Assembly (NCBI GenBank): GCA_013202595.1
Contig: JABMPV010000246.1
Location: 1 to 7,001 of the forward strand
Direction of reading: 5' to 3'
Source: a bacterium
GTDB lineage: Bacteria > Actinomycetota > Acidimicrobiia > Spongiisociales > UBA11373
DNA length: 7,001 nucleotides
The notes under the pieces are model-generated. The model worked only from the letters and a program-made list of their open reading frames with translations. It had not been told where the DNA came from and did not search any database. The position numbers and the translations under genes were made by a program. The first letter of the stretch is position 1. Each line of letters starts with the position of its first letter. Below are positions 6,582 through 7,001 of this stretch, one piece after another.

Positions 6582-7001
6582 AGCTAGCCAGTCGAGCGTC
6601 AGGGGCCGTGCGCGGCGTTGCCGTTGCGCTGACCGTCGTCTTCGCCGCCCTCACCATCGTGATCGGGCAGTCAGAGGAGATCGCGCCCATTGTGATCGAG
6701 GAGGGCGCGCCCGCTCCTCAGACGTTCATCGCGACCGAACGGGTCACCGTCGTCGACGTAGATGCGACCGAGAGCGCCCGTGACATCGAGGCGTCAGGCG
6801 TGCCGGATGTCTTCGTGGAGGACTCCCAGACGACCGCCGCGGTCCTCGACAGCATCCAGGATTTCTTCGAGAACGCCAGGGCTGCGGCGGAGCCGCTCGT
6901 GATTGAGCCGCCCGACCCGCCCGGCACCGTGGGGCCGTCCACCACGACGACAACGACTCCTGCCGCCTCCGTGCTCGCCATTGCAGGCGACTCGGGTGAG
7001 G
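6578..7001 (+). CDS. 7TM HD-domain phosphohydrolase (PgpH/YqfF family), N-terminal part, cut by window edge
   Basis: An open frame from the ATG at 6578 runs off the right edge with 141 complete codons visible. A basic start is followed by one hydrophobic segment (about residues 13-30, VAVALTVVFAALTIVIG), then an extracytoplasmic region. Residues 48-100 (FIATERVTVVDVDATESAR, GVPDVFVEDSQTTAAVLDSI, DFFENAR) resemble the start of the 7TMR-HDED extracellular domain found in PgpH/YqfF proteins. That family has seven more membrane helices and a cytosolic HD domain; characterised members hydrolyse c-di-AMP. None of these parts is in view, so the enzymatic call rests on the N-terminus and on position: phoH followed by pgpH is the Bacillus arrangement. 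A GGAG lies five bases before the ATG, inside phoH. A Pro/Thr-rich linker at residues 110-128 is odd for the domain. Confidence 0.75.
   Translation, partial: MKLASRASGAVRGVAVALTVVFAALTIVIGQSEEIAPIVIEEGAPAPQTFIATERVTVVDVDATESARDIEASGVPDVFVEDSQTTAAVLDSIQDFFENARAAAEPLVIEPPDPPGTVGPSTTTTTTPAASVLAIAGDSGE
6941..6958 (+). repeat. Six-threonine codon run in a Pro/Thr-rich linker
   Basis: Six consecutive Thr codons (acc acg acg aca acg act) follow a proline-rich stretch (PPDPPG) in the extracytoplasmic domain of the pgpH-like gene. The codons are mixed, so selection for threonine is more likely than simple slippage. Such Thr/Pro stretches often act as flexible, extended linkers in exported actinobacterial proteins. 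Confidence 0.7.

Overview
The window reads as an ordinary, densely packed chromosomal segment of a GC-rich bacterium, with every gene on the + strand. Codons strongly prefer G or C at third positions. A BldD-family regulator points to Actinobacteriota. A PgpH-type HD hydrolase gene directly after phoH, and a Thr/Pro-rich linker, suggest a lineage outside the classic Streptomyces/Mycobacterium groups, perhaps a deep-branching class such as Acidimicrobiia; this placement is inference.

Layout. Positions 1-1572 hold the 3' part of lepA (elongation factor 4), cut by the left window edge. hemW (heme chaperone, radical-SAM fold) overlaps its end by 11 bases. A perfect CIRCE operator sits on the hemW stop codon and in front of hrcA, the heat-shock repressor that binds CIRCE. 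hrcA overlaps dnaJ (a type I J-protein with four zinc-binding repeats). A 142-base intergenic region with a plausible promoter precedes a bldD-type regulator with a very strong ribosome binding site. After a 79-base gap comes phoH, which overlaps by four bases the start of a membrane HD-hydrolase gene (pgpH/yqfF-type) cut by the right window edge. No stretch over 300 bases lacks a gene, and I see no RNA gene, mobile element, CRISPR array or convincing terminator.

How the genes fit together. hrcA and dnaJ form a self-regulated heat-shock unit: HrcA should shut off its own promoter through CIRCE until unfolded protein titrates the chaperones. The order lepA-hemW-hrcA-dnaJ-(...)-phoH-pgpH is a widely conserved bacterial neighbourhood. 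The departure is between dnaJ and phoH, where rsmE is commonly found: here a BldD homologue with an intact cyclic-di-GMP binding signature stands instead, with its own promoter. A likely c-di-GMP-sensing regulator therefore lies one gene upstream of phoH and two upstream of a likely c-di-AMP phosphodiesterase. I see no undescribed defence or mobile system. The main points for a second look are the bldD placement, the CIRCE/stop-codon overlap with a possibly leaderless hrcA transcript, and a degenerate HNxxYW motif in HemW.
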